A stretch of 64,000 bases of DNA from Gibbula magus (Eukaryota > Mollusca > Gastropoda > Trochida > Trochidae): contig OW388292.1 in NCBI GenBank assembly GCA_936450465.1, positions 9,505,756 through 9,569,755 on the forward strand, given 5' to 3'. The notes beneath the pieces were generated by a model, which saw nothing but the letters and a program-made list of their open reading frames with translations, ran no database searches and was not told where the DNA came from. Below, one piece after another: positions 50,966 to 62,050 of this stretch (positions are counted from its first letter, which is position 1; each line of letters starts with the position of its first letter). Position numbers and translations under genes: made by a program.

Positions 50966-52868
50966 CAAACTAATGGTACAGAAACAAAACCATCAATTTT
51001 AAAAAATTTGCTCTACAAGGTAAGAGAATAGTTGATATTACTGTGACAATTCTGCTGGAAAGCAGCCAATTGCATCACTCAATATTGAGAATATAGCAAG
51101 AAGTAACGACACACCCTCCCTTGAAACAATTGTCTCTTACAGTTGGTCCTTTCTTGGCTTTACTGCTTCTCTCTGACACTGTCAATCAACAAAATGTCTT
51201 CCAAACATTTCTCATTTTCTCAAAGCTCTTTTTTTCACACTTGAAAATCAATTCCACTTCAACTGTTGTACTCCAGTTCTTTCCAAAGCTTCAGTTCATA
51301 TTGAATGATAAGTATGGACTATTCATAAAACTCAGAAACAATTTCACGCCAGTGAAATATAATCAGAAAAGCGTAGCACTCAGAATCAATATATCATTAA
51401 CTGCAATAATTCCTTTGTTTCTTCGCCAACTGCCGCTTGTTCGTGATACAGAGTCAAGACACCTGTCAAAATTCAACCTTCTCGAAACTCGACACAAAAA
51501 GCCTGGAATTAGGCTAATCAAGCTGCAGCCTGACTCACTGTGTCTTCTGTAGTACAGAGGCTACACAGTACAGGCTTCTAATTGTCATGCAAGGCACAAA
51601 GAAACTCGTTAGAGAGAAGCAGCACTCTGTAACAGTCTTGTTGGCACCTTACGGCTAGTAGCAACTCCTCACACTGTCTCAGCTCTTCACATTGCCTGCA
51701 ACCACACTTCCAACATGCTTCCAACATGCATCACATACGTCCTCAGAGAAATATCGTCAGCCCAAGAAACTCAACCGTTCCATTAATCCATATGGCAAAC
51801 CATTCTCCTCACATCGAGACGCACACACATGCAACGTGCATCCGGCACAGTTGTCAGCCTCTTCTGATGATCTCTCGTCAACTGGAACTCGTCAAACCTA
51901 ACCACAAGTGCGTTACCGTGGTGAACTGGAGAGCCACTGGACCGTCACACCGCTCATCATTACAGCCTGCCTGCTTCTCAGTCAGTGTAATATCAGTTTT
52001 TCCGCGTGACCAGTCGGACAGGCGATCAAACACCTCAGGACTGGTTACATCGGAGCAAACACTCCGGTATGGGCTACGTCACACGTGCCAGTCCACATTA
52101 CTTCATCCCTCCTCACACTCCATCCATTAGCAATATCAATTTGACTTCACGCTCCATACTCCCATACTTACTAGCTAGGAGTCCTGCCGGAGTATAGCCG
52201 CTTTCAGTGGAATTACAGATTAAGTGCATGTCTCCCTCAAATATACATTAGCAACTCCAATCTAACTTAGAGTAAGTATGCTCCCTCGTACTTATTTTAA
52301 ACTGGAGAAACAATTTTGACCGAGTTATCTATTTTCATAGAAATGACAGATGGAGTGAATATTTACATCAGCAACATCTATTTGACATCTGTCATTACTC
52401 CAATAAACTTTCTACTCTCTCAATATATAAAAGGTGTCTGTTTTTATAGAAATTACAGAATCAAAGAAATTATGCATCAACACTGTCATATATACAGTTA
52501 TCCCATAGCCTCACATGTAACAACTCGGGTATCAGTTGGCCAGAAAATGTTACAACAATCAGGTATCAAGAAACAATTCAGGTGATATAACAGTTAACAA
52601 GAAACAATCCAGGTAATATAACAGTTACTGCATGAGGATCAAGTTGATTTCACAATTTTCACAATAAATCCTAAAACATCAAATTATCCACAAACAACCC
52701 AGATAAAAAATTTCCGAAAGGGTGTTATCCGTTATCTTGGAAGGATCCAATTTGAAAACAGTTGCCAAAAAGTATCCAAGTAACTGTTAAACAGCAAGAA
52801 AGTTGGTCAGGTGACAGTTAGCCTCCAGACAAAGGACCAAACACAGAGATGACAGTGTTGTATTGTCA
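50966..52868. other. Upstream flank; no gene supported
   Basis: Plus-strand open frames of 143 (51121-51552) and 134 codons (51726-52130) occur, but neither resembles a known protein nor has convincing splice or start signals. The stretch at 51650-52200 is GC-richer than average and could hold a distal 5' exon or regulatory DNA. Confidence 0.35.
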
Positions 52869-53012
52869 GTGTAGAGTCGTATTCTGAGACGTATTCTGAG
52901 TCGTATTCTGAGACGTATTCTGAGACGTATTCTGAGTCGTATTCTGAGACGTATTCTGAGACGTATTCTGAGACGTATTCCGAGACGTATTCCGAGACGT
53001 ATTCTGAGACGG
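52869..53012. repeat. 12-bp minisatellite (GTATTCTGAGAC), about 11-12 copies
   Basis: Units alternate between GTATTCTGAGAC, GTATTCTGAGTC and GTATTCCGAGAC. On the minus strand they read SEYV and SEYD repeatedly, part of a 94-codon open frame at 52807-53091. I see no splice signals making it an exon. Confidence 0.93.
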
Positions 53013-54235
53013 ACACATTTCCATCACATTCCTGCCACAGCTCATCTCTAATTACATCATCGGCCGGCAGCTGAATGCAGGATTTAATCAAGCTCTAACT
53101 ACATCAGCTGGTCTCAGAAGACAGGGTCAATATTTGAACTCCAGCTGCTTGCCCAACACATACACAAGTCTCCGAGAGGGAGGCAGGCTTCGGTACACAC
53201 TTCGTGTGAGACCCCTCCAGCCTAATTCAGTAAATAGTTCACTTTCACACCAAAACTTTATCAATATTTCAATAATTAAACTATTTTAGTTTGACTTTAC
53301 AGAATCATCTGAACAACTGGCCCCTTTCTCTACCAAAAACAATTGGTTAAATGCAGACTTGGATAGACAACTCTTGTGTATATTATTTGAATAATTTTAC
53401 TGTTTTGGTATTTCAACATGTATTCATCAGGCTAATTTGCCCATATGCTTGTTCAGTACGAACACAAAACAACTGGGTGGAAGGAAGGTGTTTTTAGTAC
53501 ACTCTTCGTGTGGGACGTACATGTCAAGGCAAGTTCAGAAAATAAACCTTACACATTAGAACAAATTCATCATTAACGTTTTATCACATTTGTTTCTTTC
53601 ACGTTTTTCTGAGTTTATTTGATTTCAGAGAATGCCCTGATGGGGCATTAGCACCTCATTCAACAAATAGCTAAAATTGTTCCCTTAATCAGTACACTTC
53701 ATATACATATGAAGAATATCACTGTTCAATGGTATCAGCCATCTCTACTTTCACTTTATTATCTATATATATGCAATATGACTATCAAGATAATACTTTT
53801 AAGGTCTAGGACTCAGAGTCGAGCACCAATCGCCAACACTGTCCAATTATCCATCTAAATCTTCAAAATCCTTAAAGGATAATTTCCATCTTAATGTTAA
53901 ATATTCAGGGCCACAGTTATATACCAGTACATATTCCTTTTTATTCCACAGAAATACATGTATGTTCAATATGAATAAACCTTTCTCCCAGTTGAAAAGA
54001 TTACGTATGTTAAATAGTAGTAGTTTCAATTGGAAACTAAATTCACTTTTAAAGATAATTTACTGACAAATGACATACAAGTCCATGAAGATCCCAAATT
54101 GCAGATAAACACTGATTGGATTAGACAACTGTCCATGTGTTATTGGACATCCAAGTAAACATCGAAGCTAATACCCCGAATAACGGCGACCACCAAATGA
54201 CAATAAAATAGATGCTCGCTGTGCTATTGATTGCC
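53013..54235. other. AT-rich upstream flank; nothing recognised
   Basis: No exon, RNA gene or mobile element could be supported. The paired phrases ACACTTCGTGTGAGAC (about 53194) and ACTCTTCGTGTGGGAC (about 53500) suggest a diverged dispersed repeat. Confidence 0.35.
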
Positions 54236-54308
54236 CCGGCCCGCTCGACCAATCATCATTCTCCCACAATCAATACTACTCCAATCAGATGGCAATCACA
54301 TCCAATCA
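54236..54308. promoter_or_regulatory. Cluster of three CCAATCA motifs
   Basis: CCAATCA occurs at 54249, 54281 and 54302 on the same strand, with ATTGATTG at 54236 and further CAATCA copies between them. CCAATCA is the preferred form of the NF-Y site, and TGATTG-type sequences also suit PBX/TALE homeodomain factors. The spacings of 32 and 21 bp are near whole helical turns. It lies about 3.6 kb upstream of the gene's start codon. Function is inferred only from motif density. Confidence 0.35.
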
Positions 54309-54565
54309 AATTAACGCCTTCCTGGATTAATAAAACATTTTTGCAGAAATCGACATTATGATGGTCACCGATGGCTTCAGGTGGTCATGTTCACCGGCAC
54401 CTGCTTCTTTAGTATAGAACTCTCGTTGTATACTTCTTATGTTGAGTTTTAAAATATATCCAAATATATAGATACTGTAACAGTACTCACTATCCTATTC
54501 TGGCTGTGGGTCTTATTGGTCGTCTTACATACCCCACCATTACTCAAGTAATCTACTGATATTAT

Positions 54566-54806
54566 AAAAGGAGAAAGCCCGCAACGCCATGTGGCTATGC
54601 ATTGCGGTGAAACCTGCGAGCAACGGCTGGAACTAGCGAACCATTGGTGGTACTACGCTGAAATTCAGTGTAGCATTGTACCCAAACCTTACTGCATGTA
54701 GAAGAGTTCTCTACTGCAGATAAAGTTGCCGTGCCCCTGGCGGAATTCAAACCCCTGACCTCTTGATCTGAAGCCGAACGCGCTAACCACTGCGCTATCC
54801 CGCCTC
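54566..54806 (-). mobile_element. tRNA-derived SINE, about 240 bp
   Basis: The minus strand starts GAGGCGGGATAGCGCAGTGG. It has an A box (TAGCGCAGTGG, 54787-54797) and a B box (GGTTTGAATTCC, 54742-54753) at tRNA-like spacing, followed by an unrelated body of about 170 bp ending GCGTTGCGGGCTTTCTCC and TTTT. The acceptor and T stems do not pair properly, so it is not a working tRNA. It would be transcribed by RNA polymerase III from the internal promoter and mobilised by a partner LINE. The 79-codon frame over it is incidental. No clear target duplication was found. Confidence 0.82.
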
Positions 54807-54834
54807 TTTTATATTTGAAAAATGAAAACTCCAC

Positions 54835-57800
54835 CTATGAGAAGTTTATAGTCTCTAGTTACATATTTTCTTTGACTTCTACTTCATGTATAGGTCTGGA
54901 TGACAGGTTAGTTGTGGGTCTGAATTTTGAAAGAGATTCAGGTGGCGTCAATCTCTCCTTGATGTATTGAATTCAACCCTCCAGCAAAATTTCATACACT
55001 ACCCCTGTTGACAACGGCTCGTCATGTACATGTTTACAATATAGACATCATTTAGTGTTTCAGGGGGAAAATTTTTTGTTCAATAAATCTGGGACCAAGT
55101 GTGATAAATGAGTGAACTTTTATTGCGAGTGAGTGAAATATTGTTTAACGCCACCTAAAATTTTACAAGTACAAGTTTTCATTAAAAATTTAGGAAATAC
55201 TGGAAGTGTGATAATTTTTTTATGATCTACTTCATTTTGCACAGCAGTAAGCAGGACAACTCACTTACATGAACACTAAACCATGACATTCAAATGCTAT
55301 GTAATGAAACAGGTTTAATCTAAACAACCCATGCAAATACATATTCTCTTGTCTTCACGCTAGTCATTTGAACGGTTAAGGAATGCTCAGTTCAAAATAA
55401 CAACACCGACTGTATAACTAACTTTTGATGCCACCAATCAGGATGCTCTATTCCTGATGGAGAATGAGTTCCACACACAAGAGAGGTTAGGATTGAAGAT
55501 CTGAGTGAAGTAACCTGAATGGGAAGATAATGAAATGGATCATAGAATCACAAAAGTTTAGGAATGTAAACAAGTCTGTGACACATCCCTCTTGTACAGA
55601 TTCATAGGTTTAGGAATCCGAACAGAAATATCAACGTTCAGCTTGGGAGTTATGAGTTTTCTCAAAATAAAGCAATAAGAGACAAATATTTGCAAGTGAA
55701 GTGATACAGTGAATGAGTTATTGTTTAACGCATCTTGGGCAATATTGCAGCCATTAGCAGCGATGAAGTGATATAAACACTTGTACAATTCTTGCTCACC
55801 GTACAGTATATAGACAATGAATACATATATAATATAGAAGTATGAGGATGCTTAATCTATGAAGGCTACAATTGGTTCACTTGGCAGAAATTCTACAGCG
55901 TTAGAATGTACATATGTCAATGTTAAACATTGAATCAATCAATGTCATTCAGTCACTAAACCTCTCATTCCTAGATAACACTACAAAGCACACACATGCC
56001 TACACAAACTGAGTTTATTGAATCAAGAATGTCACCGTTCATAAGCCTAGTTGTTCTTAAACAAGCTATATGTCACCAATGCAAATTAGTATTACAAGAG
56101 TTGTCTCCCTTCCTTATTGGGTAACAATGCATTATGAATGAAGTTTTCACAACAAGGAATTTCTTCATCTTAGAATCTTATAATAAACATTTTTAAAATT
56201 TAAAGTAAACACTGTAAATGAAAGTTTAGTTGTAAATTAATTTTATTGAAGATGAAATGTTCTAGCTATTTACAATATTGTTCATTGGATTCAGACTTTT
56301 AAAGTTATCAATAGAATTCAAATAAAGTCATGAATGCATTCCTGTGTTAGCTTTATTATGTTTTTATCAAAATATTGTTAAAAAGGCAAACATTTGATAT
56401 TTTACAAAAGCATTATTGCTTTTGGATCAAGCATTATCTGTAACTCTCTAAATGTACTTAACCTGTCTGTAAACATGGGAAAAAACATATATAACAATAA
56501 ATTAGAAAGTAATGCTAAGTAAAGATTATTAAAAGTTTTTATATTTACAACTTTCAGATGAAAACAACTTGTTTACTACCTCATGCGAATCTTTTAGCGT
56601 AAGCTCCAATGTGCTTCCTTCCATATTTCATACTTATGCAATATAAACACTCCACTGATAATGAGGCTCCTGCCACCTTAAGCTACCTATATACCTATAT
56701 CAACAAGTCTTGACCCAAAGTATTTGGAAAGAGGTCCCTCACACGACCCCGTATCTCTGCGAGTCCTGTGTGCGTACTACAAGTTGTTGCGTATGACGTG
56801 CGTCTGTGTTTATCTATCTCGACTACCTGTGTATTCAAACATACTGGAGTAGATTACTGATATGTGACATAGGCACTCTGACGTCAAGCCCCAAAACATT
56901 GTCGTATATTGTCACATGGACCCAATATCAACAAAGCATTCGTTCAATTGTCAAATGCAATGTCACCGATACTTCTTTGAGAGTGAAACGTCGTGTTGGA
57001 AATCTTTTCAATTAGGTGTATGAGCTTTCACATCAAATGAATGGTGTATTCTTCTAGAAACTCTATTGCTCTTTTATGATACATTTGGCCGGACAGGCGG
57101 TGTATTGCACAGATTGAGGGCTACAAGTCCAGGTAGAAGCGATACATGGTCCTACTGTCCCACAAGTAGGCACACACAAGTAGGCACACAGAGAGAAGGT
57201 TTTATCATGCAACCAGCCATGCTAACCAGATTAGCACTTAAACAGTGTTTTATTACACAGAATGTTCTATGAATTGAGGTATAGCTATTTCTCACCTTTT
57301 ATGTACAATCAAAGTGGGTATTTTTAATTTCAAATGAGTTTGCTTGCACCAACCTGATTTTACTTGACTTTTGATCAATAACATTCATAATAATTGATTA
57401 CTAGAAGGGACTGTAGTAATGAGAATACATGTTATCAATACTCTTGAGATTTGTTAAATCGGCATGCTTGCACCTCTCCCCGGTGGGTATTAAGGGTAGG
57501 ATTATCAATCACGTTTGGTCGATAACATTTATATATTGTTGAATACGAGAAGGTAGGACATGCAGAAATAAAACACATTTTATCAATTTTGTATTAGATT
57601 TCGTCATTCATCAATTTTGTAGAGTGCTTTAGTTGTCCCATGTACTTTACCTTGTTGGTAATCATTCAACTTCTTTCTGGTAGAAACGTCTGCTTTTTAG
57701 AACAATTTTGCATTGTGTTAATTGACGTAAGGAAATTCTTATCTGTTCTTGTTATGAGAAAGACGGTGTGATCACAAGATTATGCTTCCTATGCAACAAG

Positions 57801-58840
57801 TAGTTCATCATAACCGTGTTGTATTTTGTATATAACGTGCAGGTTGTTAAACTGGTTCAGACACTGAGATACATCTAGGTTGAGACCTTTTTTAATACTA
57901 ATTTTCTCTTCATCTTATATGAGTTTCCTTAGCAAATTGTTTTTAATCTTATTTCATATGTCACCATACTAAAATGTATGTGATAAATAAGCAGGCCTCA
58001 CATGAGGAGATTATTTGGCCCACTAGGTATGTGATAAAAAGCTTTTCTACATCTGCATCATGTTACAAAGTGACAATAAAGTTACACTGTTTCATTCACA
58101 GCTTGGTGGCAGCAGCTGCATGCTCTCTCTTGTCACACAATGTAGCTACATGTTCTACAAGAAAGGACTTTAGTCTATATCACACTGGGGAATCCAGTTA
58201 GGGAAAATGTGCAATTATAGAAGCCATCAACATAATAAAACTTGATCCAAACTCAATAGGACTCCAATAAAGAAAAGTGTTAACATATTGGAATTAGTAT
58301 AAATAAGACTGTTGTCATTAACCATCCAGAACTTATCCACAGATATATCAGATATTTAAATTTATTTGGGCGAGTCCAGTTGAATATTCAATTTTCATGA
58401 TATTAGCATATCCTGGGATTAAAAACATCAATTAGATTGTGCAGAACAGGACATAAATTGCAAATCCGTTACATAGGCCTGTGTGATTCATCTAGAGTGA
58501 GTAGTGGAGTAGGTATATACACTGAACTTACAACATTACTGAAGAACCCATTAAAGTATTACTGATTAAAAATTATCAAATCTTTATATTAACAAGATCA
58601 ATGAAAGTGATCAATAACCTGGTTAGCTTGATGCATGATTTACCCTTTGAAAATTAGCATACAAAGACATAAGATAAGTAAAATTTCATTTACCGGTAAC
58701 TATCCTAACAAAACATGTGGTTGTCTTCCATCTGACATACCGGTACATCAATTAATCTTTATGTATAAACAAACTACCTAGACGTCTGTGTGGAATAGCT
58801 CAACAACATGCTATTAAGCGAAATACAAATATCAACAAGC
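54835..58840. other. AT-rich flank with two short dispersed-repeat fragments; no gene seen
   Basis: At 55124-55160 and 55708-55765 there are fragments with GAGTGA..TATTGTTTAACGC; the second continues GGGCAATATTGCAGCC. This resembles a repeat widespread in molluscs that carries GTTTTACGCC and CAATATTCCAGC-like motifs. A TAGGCACACACAAG duplication lies at 57168-57190. Nothing else is recognised. Confidence 0.4.
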
Positions 58841-58845
58841 ACTTG

Positions 58846-59385
58846 ACATGATCCCCCGCTGCAAATTACTACTTCAAAATGAAAAAATAATATCAAGGTC
58901 AACAAATTCAAATGGGCCTAAATCTTCCCTGGAAGAACATTGCAAGTTCTGATGAGAATTCAGGGAGTGGTTTCTGAGATATCCAGCTGATAAGCTTAAC
59001 ATGTAAGGTCACTTGCTGAAAAATTCAAGGTTCCACTGTGACCTTGAGATTAATGTTAAGGTCACCAAAATTGAATCAGCCCATTGTCTTTCTTATGAGA
59101 AGGTTTGTGTGTGATATGATGAGATTCATGTCCACGGTTCTTGAGATATCCCGCTGACAAGTTAACATGCAAGATCAAATGCTGAAAAATTAAAATTTCC
59201 ACTGTGACCTTGAGAATAATGTCAAGGTCACATAAGTCTTATCAGCCATTTGTCTTCCTTATGAGAAGCTATGTGCAAGATATAAAGAGAATCTGGTTAA
59301 TGGATCTTGTGATATCCTGATGACAAGGGTAAACTGGCAATGTCTCGTCGTGACCTGAAATGAAGGTCAAGGTCACAAAACTTTT
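58846..59385 (+). mobile_element. Modular repeat with 166-bp cores rich in TCAAGGTCA nuclear-receptor half-sites
   Basis: It begins ATGATCCCCCGCTGC, like the 'CCCCCGCC' family leader. Degenerate cores follow (CCACTGTGACCTTGAG at about 59033 and 59199, 166 bp apart; TTATGAGAAG and GAGATATCC motifs repeat too). The ACGG tract and terminal hairpin are absent. TCAAGGTCA, the monomer site for FTZ-F1/NR5A and ERR receptors, occurs five times: 58893, 59222 and 59367 on the plus strand, 59039 and 59205 on the minus strand. Confidence 0.65.
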
Positions 59386-61436
59386 ATAAGAGTCCTGAGT
59401 TTATAAATGATTTGGCTATTGGTATATGCTTGATAACGGTGTTAGTATCTACACTGAAACGTCGCATTCATTGCAATAAAGAAGTTGACTTTCCATATAT
59501 CTTGGTTTTCTTCATCTCTACAACATCTAAAATGCCTCTCAAAGAAGTGGTATATGATTTGCTATCTGTGAGAGTTCTCTCTGTGTATATGAATGATTTG
59601 GCTGTATGACTGGCTATCTGTGAGAGTTTATCAAGGTGTTCTATACCTACATGTCCATGAACACAATACAGGTAACTGCTGGCAGTGGAAAGTGGGAGCC
59701 TAAACAAACACACACCGGGAGTCGGGTATTTATGGGTTAGAATTAGTCCCGAAATTGGACAGGGGCAAAGATAGAGTTAAATATGTGGACCTAGACATGG
59801 ATTACAGTGACAGATTGAGGTGACGTGCTCTACTCGTATCTACACTTACGATTAGTAGTGTGGTGCTAATGCGAAATCGATAATATGTAAATCAGCACTT
59901 TGTGTAAAAAAGTCTCGAGCTATGGTATGAGTCCCAGATATCCTTATCCATTGTTGTGTCGGTAGAATAATAACTAACGAAGTTTATATAGGTTGAAACA
60001 GAATATCAGCACTGTGCAAATGTTTTTAATAACCTGATAAACTGTGAACATTTTTTATAATCACATTATCATGTTATTCAATGTAGAAGGCGAAAAACTT
60101 TGATTGAATTGATCAAAATCGTTGAGTCTCATTGTTATCATTGTTGATTATCTACACTCCATCATGACTTTTCAATCAGTGTTCAAATAACTGCCTTCAA
60201 GCAAGCGAAGTACTGGACAATTTCAGACTGGCACAAATTGAGCAGAAAACATAGATATTATCTCATCACAAAAGTTATCAAGGATTATCCAATCACCTTT
60301 CAAGCTTCCCAGACCAAGGAGGCTGAAGGACAGACAAAGACCATTAAGCTATATCAAGTTTCCAGATCCGTGACGATCAGATTGCTGGGGATGGTTTCAA
60401 AGGAAAAGGTGATGAAAGAAATGTTGAAGATATTTTGGCTATAATTGGGAAATAATTTCCCTAAATTACAACTTGACGTCATTGTGATGTCAGTCATTCA
60501 TAAAATTGCCCCCAATCATCAACATCAGACTTGGGATCTCAGTACATCTACGGGCATCTCCGCGACACCACTGTTTAGTTTCTCTAGTTGTCAAGGAGAT
60601 CAGGCACTTCAAGTCATTAATGCTGATAGAAATTAATTATCAGATAGACAAGTGCCACCCCCCCACCCCCCCCTCCTCCCCCAAAACCCGATTCTGTTTG
60701 TTTTCACTAACAACAAGGTACTCTATGTGGTCACAGCCGTGACACGTAGCACCCTGCAGAACAACTTAGTCTGTCTACTACTTGCAGGTATATTCAGTAT
60801 TCAAGGAACATGTAATGCTTGCTGTAAATGAACATGAATATTTCATATCCAGATTTCATATATGTTTCAATCAATGGAGTGATGAGAGTAAATGAAGAAG
60901 ACATGTTTTAATCCTTCTCCACTGTTCTATCGGCTAGTCGGACTAGTTTTCTCAAGTTTGAAATGGCTTCTGATTAATCCTGAATATCTACGCTATCCGG
61001 ATGATGGTAATAATACAGTTTAACACTGTACCTACCAATGTAGTAATATTCTGGGATACCCTCTCTTTATCCAGTGGTCAATCCTGGATTAGTAAGTAAT
61101 GATTTCTCTAAAATGGTCATTCAGAATGGTTGGAAACTATGAATTCAGCATCTGAAGTATTTTCAGTTGTTAGATTTTCACAAAGATAAAGGATTATGGT
61201 TTCAAACATTTGAAAGTTAAAAGTAAAATTACTGAGTGCATATTCCCTTTTCTTGATTAAATAACTAATGTTCATCAATTTAAAATATAAGTATTATATA
61301 TCTAAAGGACTTTGTTTTGATATTGAAATATTATCATAAATTCACAAAACTGGAATTCTCCCTTTAAATCGTGTTTCAACAATGAAAGAAAAGTTATCTT
61401 ACATTCCAACTGAAGAATAAAAAATTTCTCAGATTA
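59386..61436. other. Upstream flank; no gene supported
   Basis: The two 65- to 81-codon frames near 59412-59713 contain a short direct repeat (TGGCTATCTGTGAGAGTT-like) and are not convincing. A C-rich run lies at 60655-60685. A TGACGTCA lies near 60474-60481. Confidence 0.35.
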
Positions 61437-62050
61437 TAATGTATTACTTTTAGAACAGAATGTGTCACTTTTAGAACAAAATGTATCACTTTTAGAACAG
61501 AATTTATTACTTTTAGAACAGAATGTATCACTTTTAGAACAGAATGTATTACTTTTAGAACAGAATGTATCACTTTTAGAACAGGATGTATCACTTTTGG
61601 AACAGAATGTATTAATTTTAGCACAGAATGTATTAATTTTAGAACAGAATGTATTACTTTTAGAACAGAATGTATTAATTTTAGAATAGAATGTATTAAT
61701 TTTAGAATATATTGTATCACTTTTAGAATAGAATGTACCACTTTTAGAATAGAATGTATTACTTTCAGAATAGAATGTATTAATTTAAGAATAGAATGTA
61801 CGACTTTTAGGATATAATGTATTACTTTTAGAACAGAATGTACCCTGTTTAAATCAGAATGTATCACTTTTAGAATATAATGTATTACTTATAGAACAGA
61901 ATGTATTACTTTTAGAACAGAATGTACCCTGTTTAGATCAGAATGTATTACTTTTAGAACAGAATGTACCCTGTTTAGATCAGAATGTATTACTTTTAGA
62001 ACTGAATGTACTCTGTTTAGAATATAATGTATCACCTTTTGAACAGGATG
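61437..62050. repeat. 21-bp minisatellite, about 28 copies
   Basis: The unit contains GAATGTATTACTTTTAGAAC plus one base, with variants ending in TTTAATTTTAG or CCCTGTTTAGATC. Being a multiple of three, it leaves long frames on both strands (75 codons plus, 157 codons minus) reading like leucine-heptad coils (LLEQNVS; HSVLKVI). The second half is more diverged and has indels. Confidence 0.94.

Noticed and set aside
51121..51552. 143-codon plus-strand open frame near the gene's 5' end
   Set aside because: Begins with TTG rather than ATG, has no known motif, and sits opposite the gene's upstream region; likely chance.
51726..52130. 134-codon plus-strand open frame overlapping two others
   Set aside because: Three overlapping frames of similar quality in one GC-richer patch; none has codon or homology support.
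54735..54806. Functional tRNA gene on the minus strand
   Set aside because: A and B boxes are present, but the acceptor and T stems do not pair, and the sequence continues into a SINE body.
61394..61867. 157-codon leucine-heptad-like minus-strand frame
   Set aside because: Produced entirely by the 21-bp minisatellite; the opposite strand is also open.
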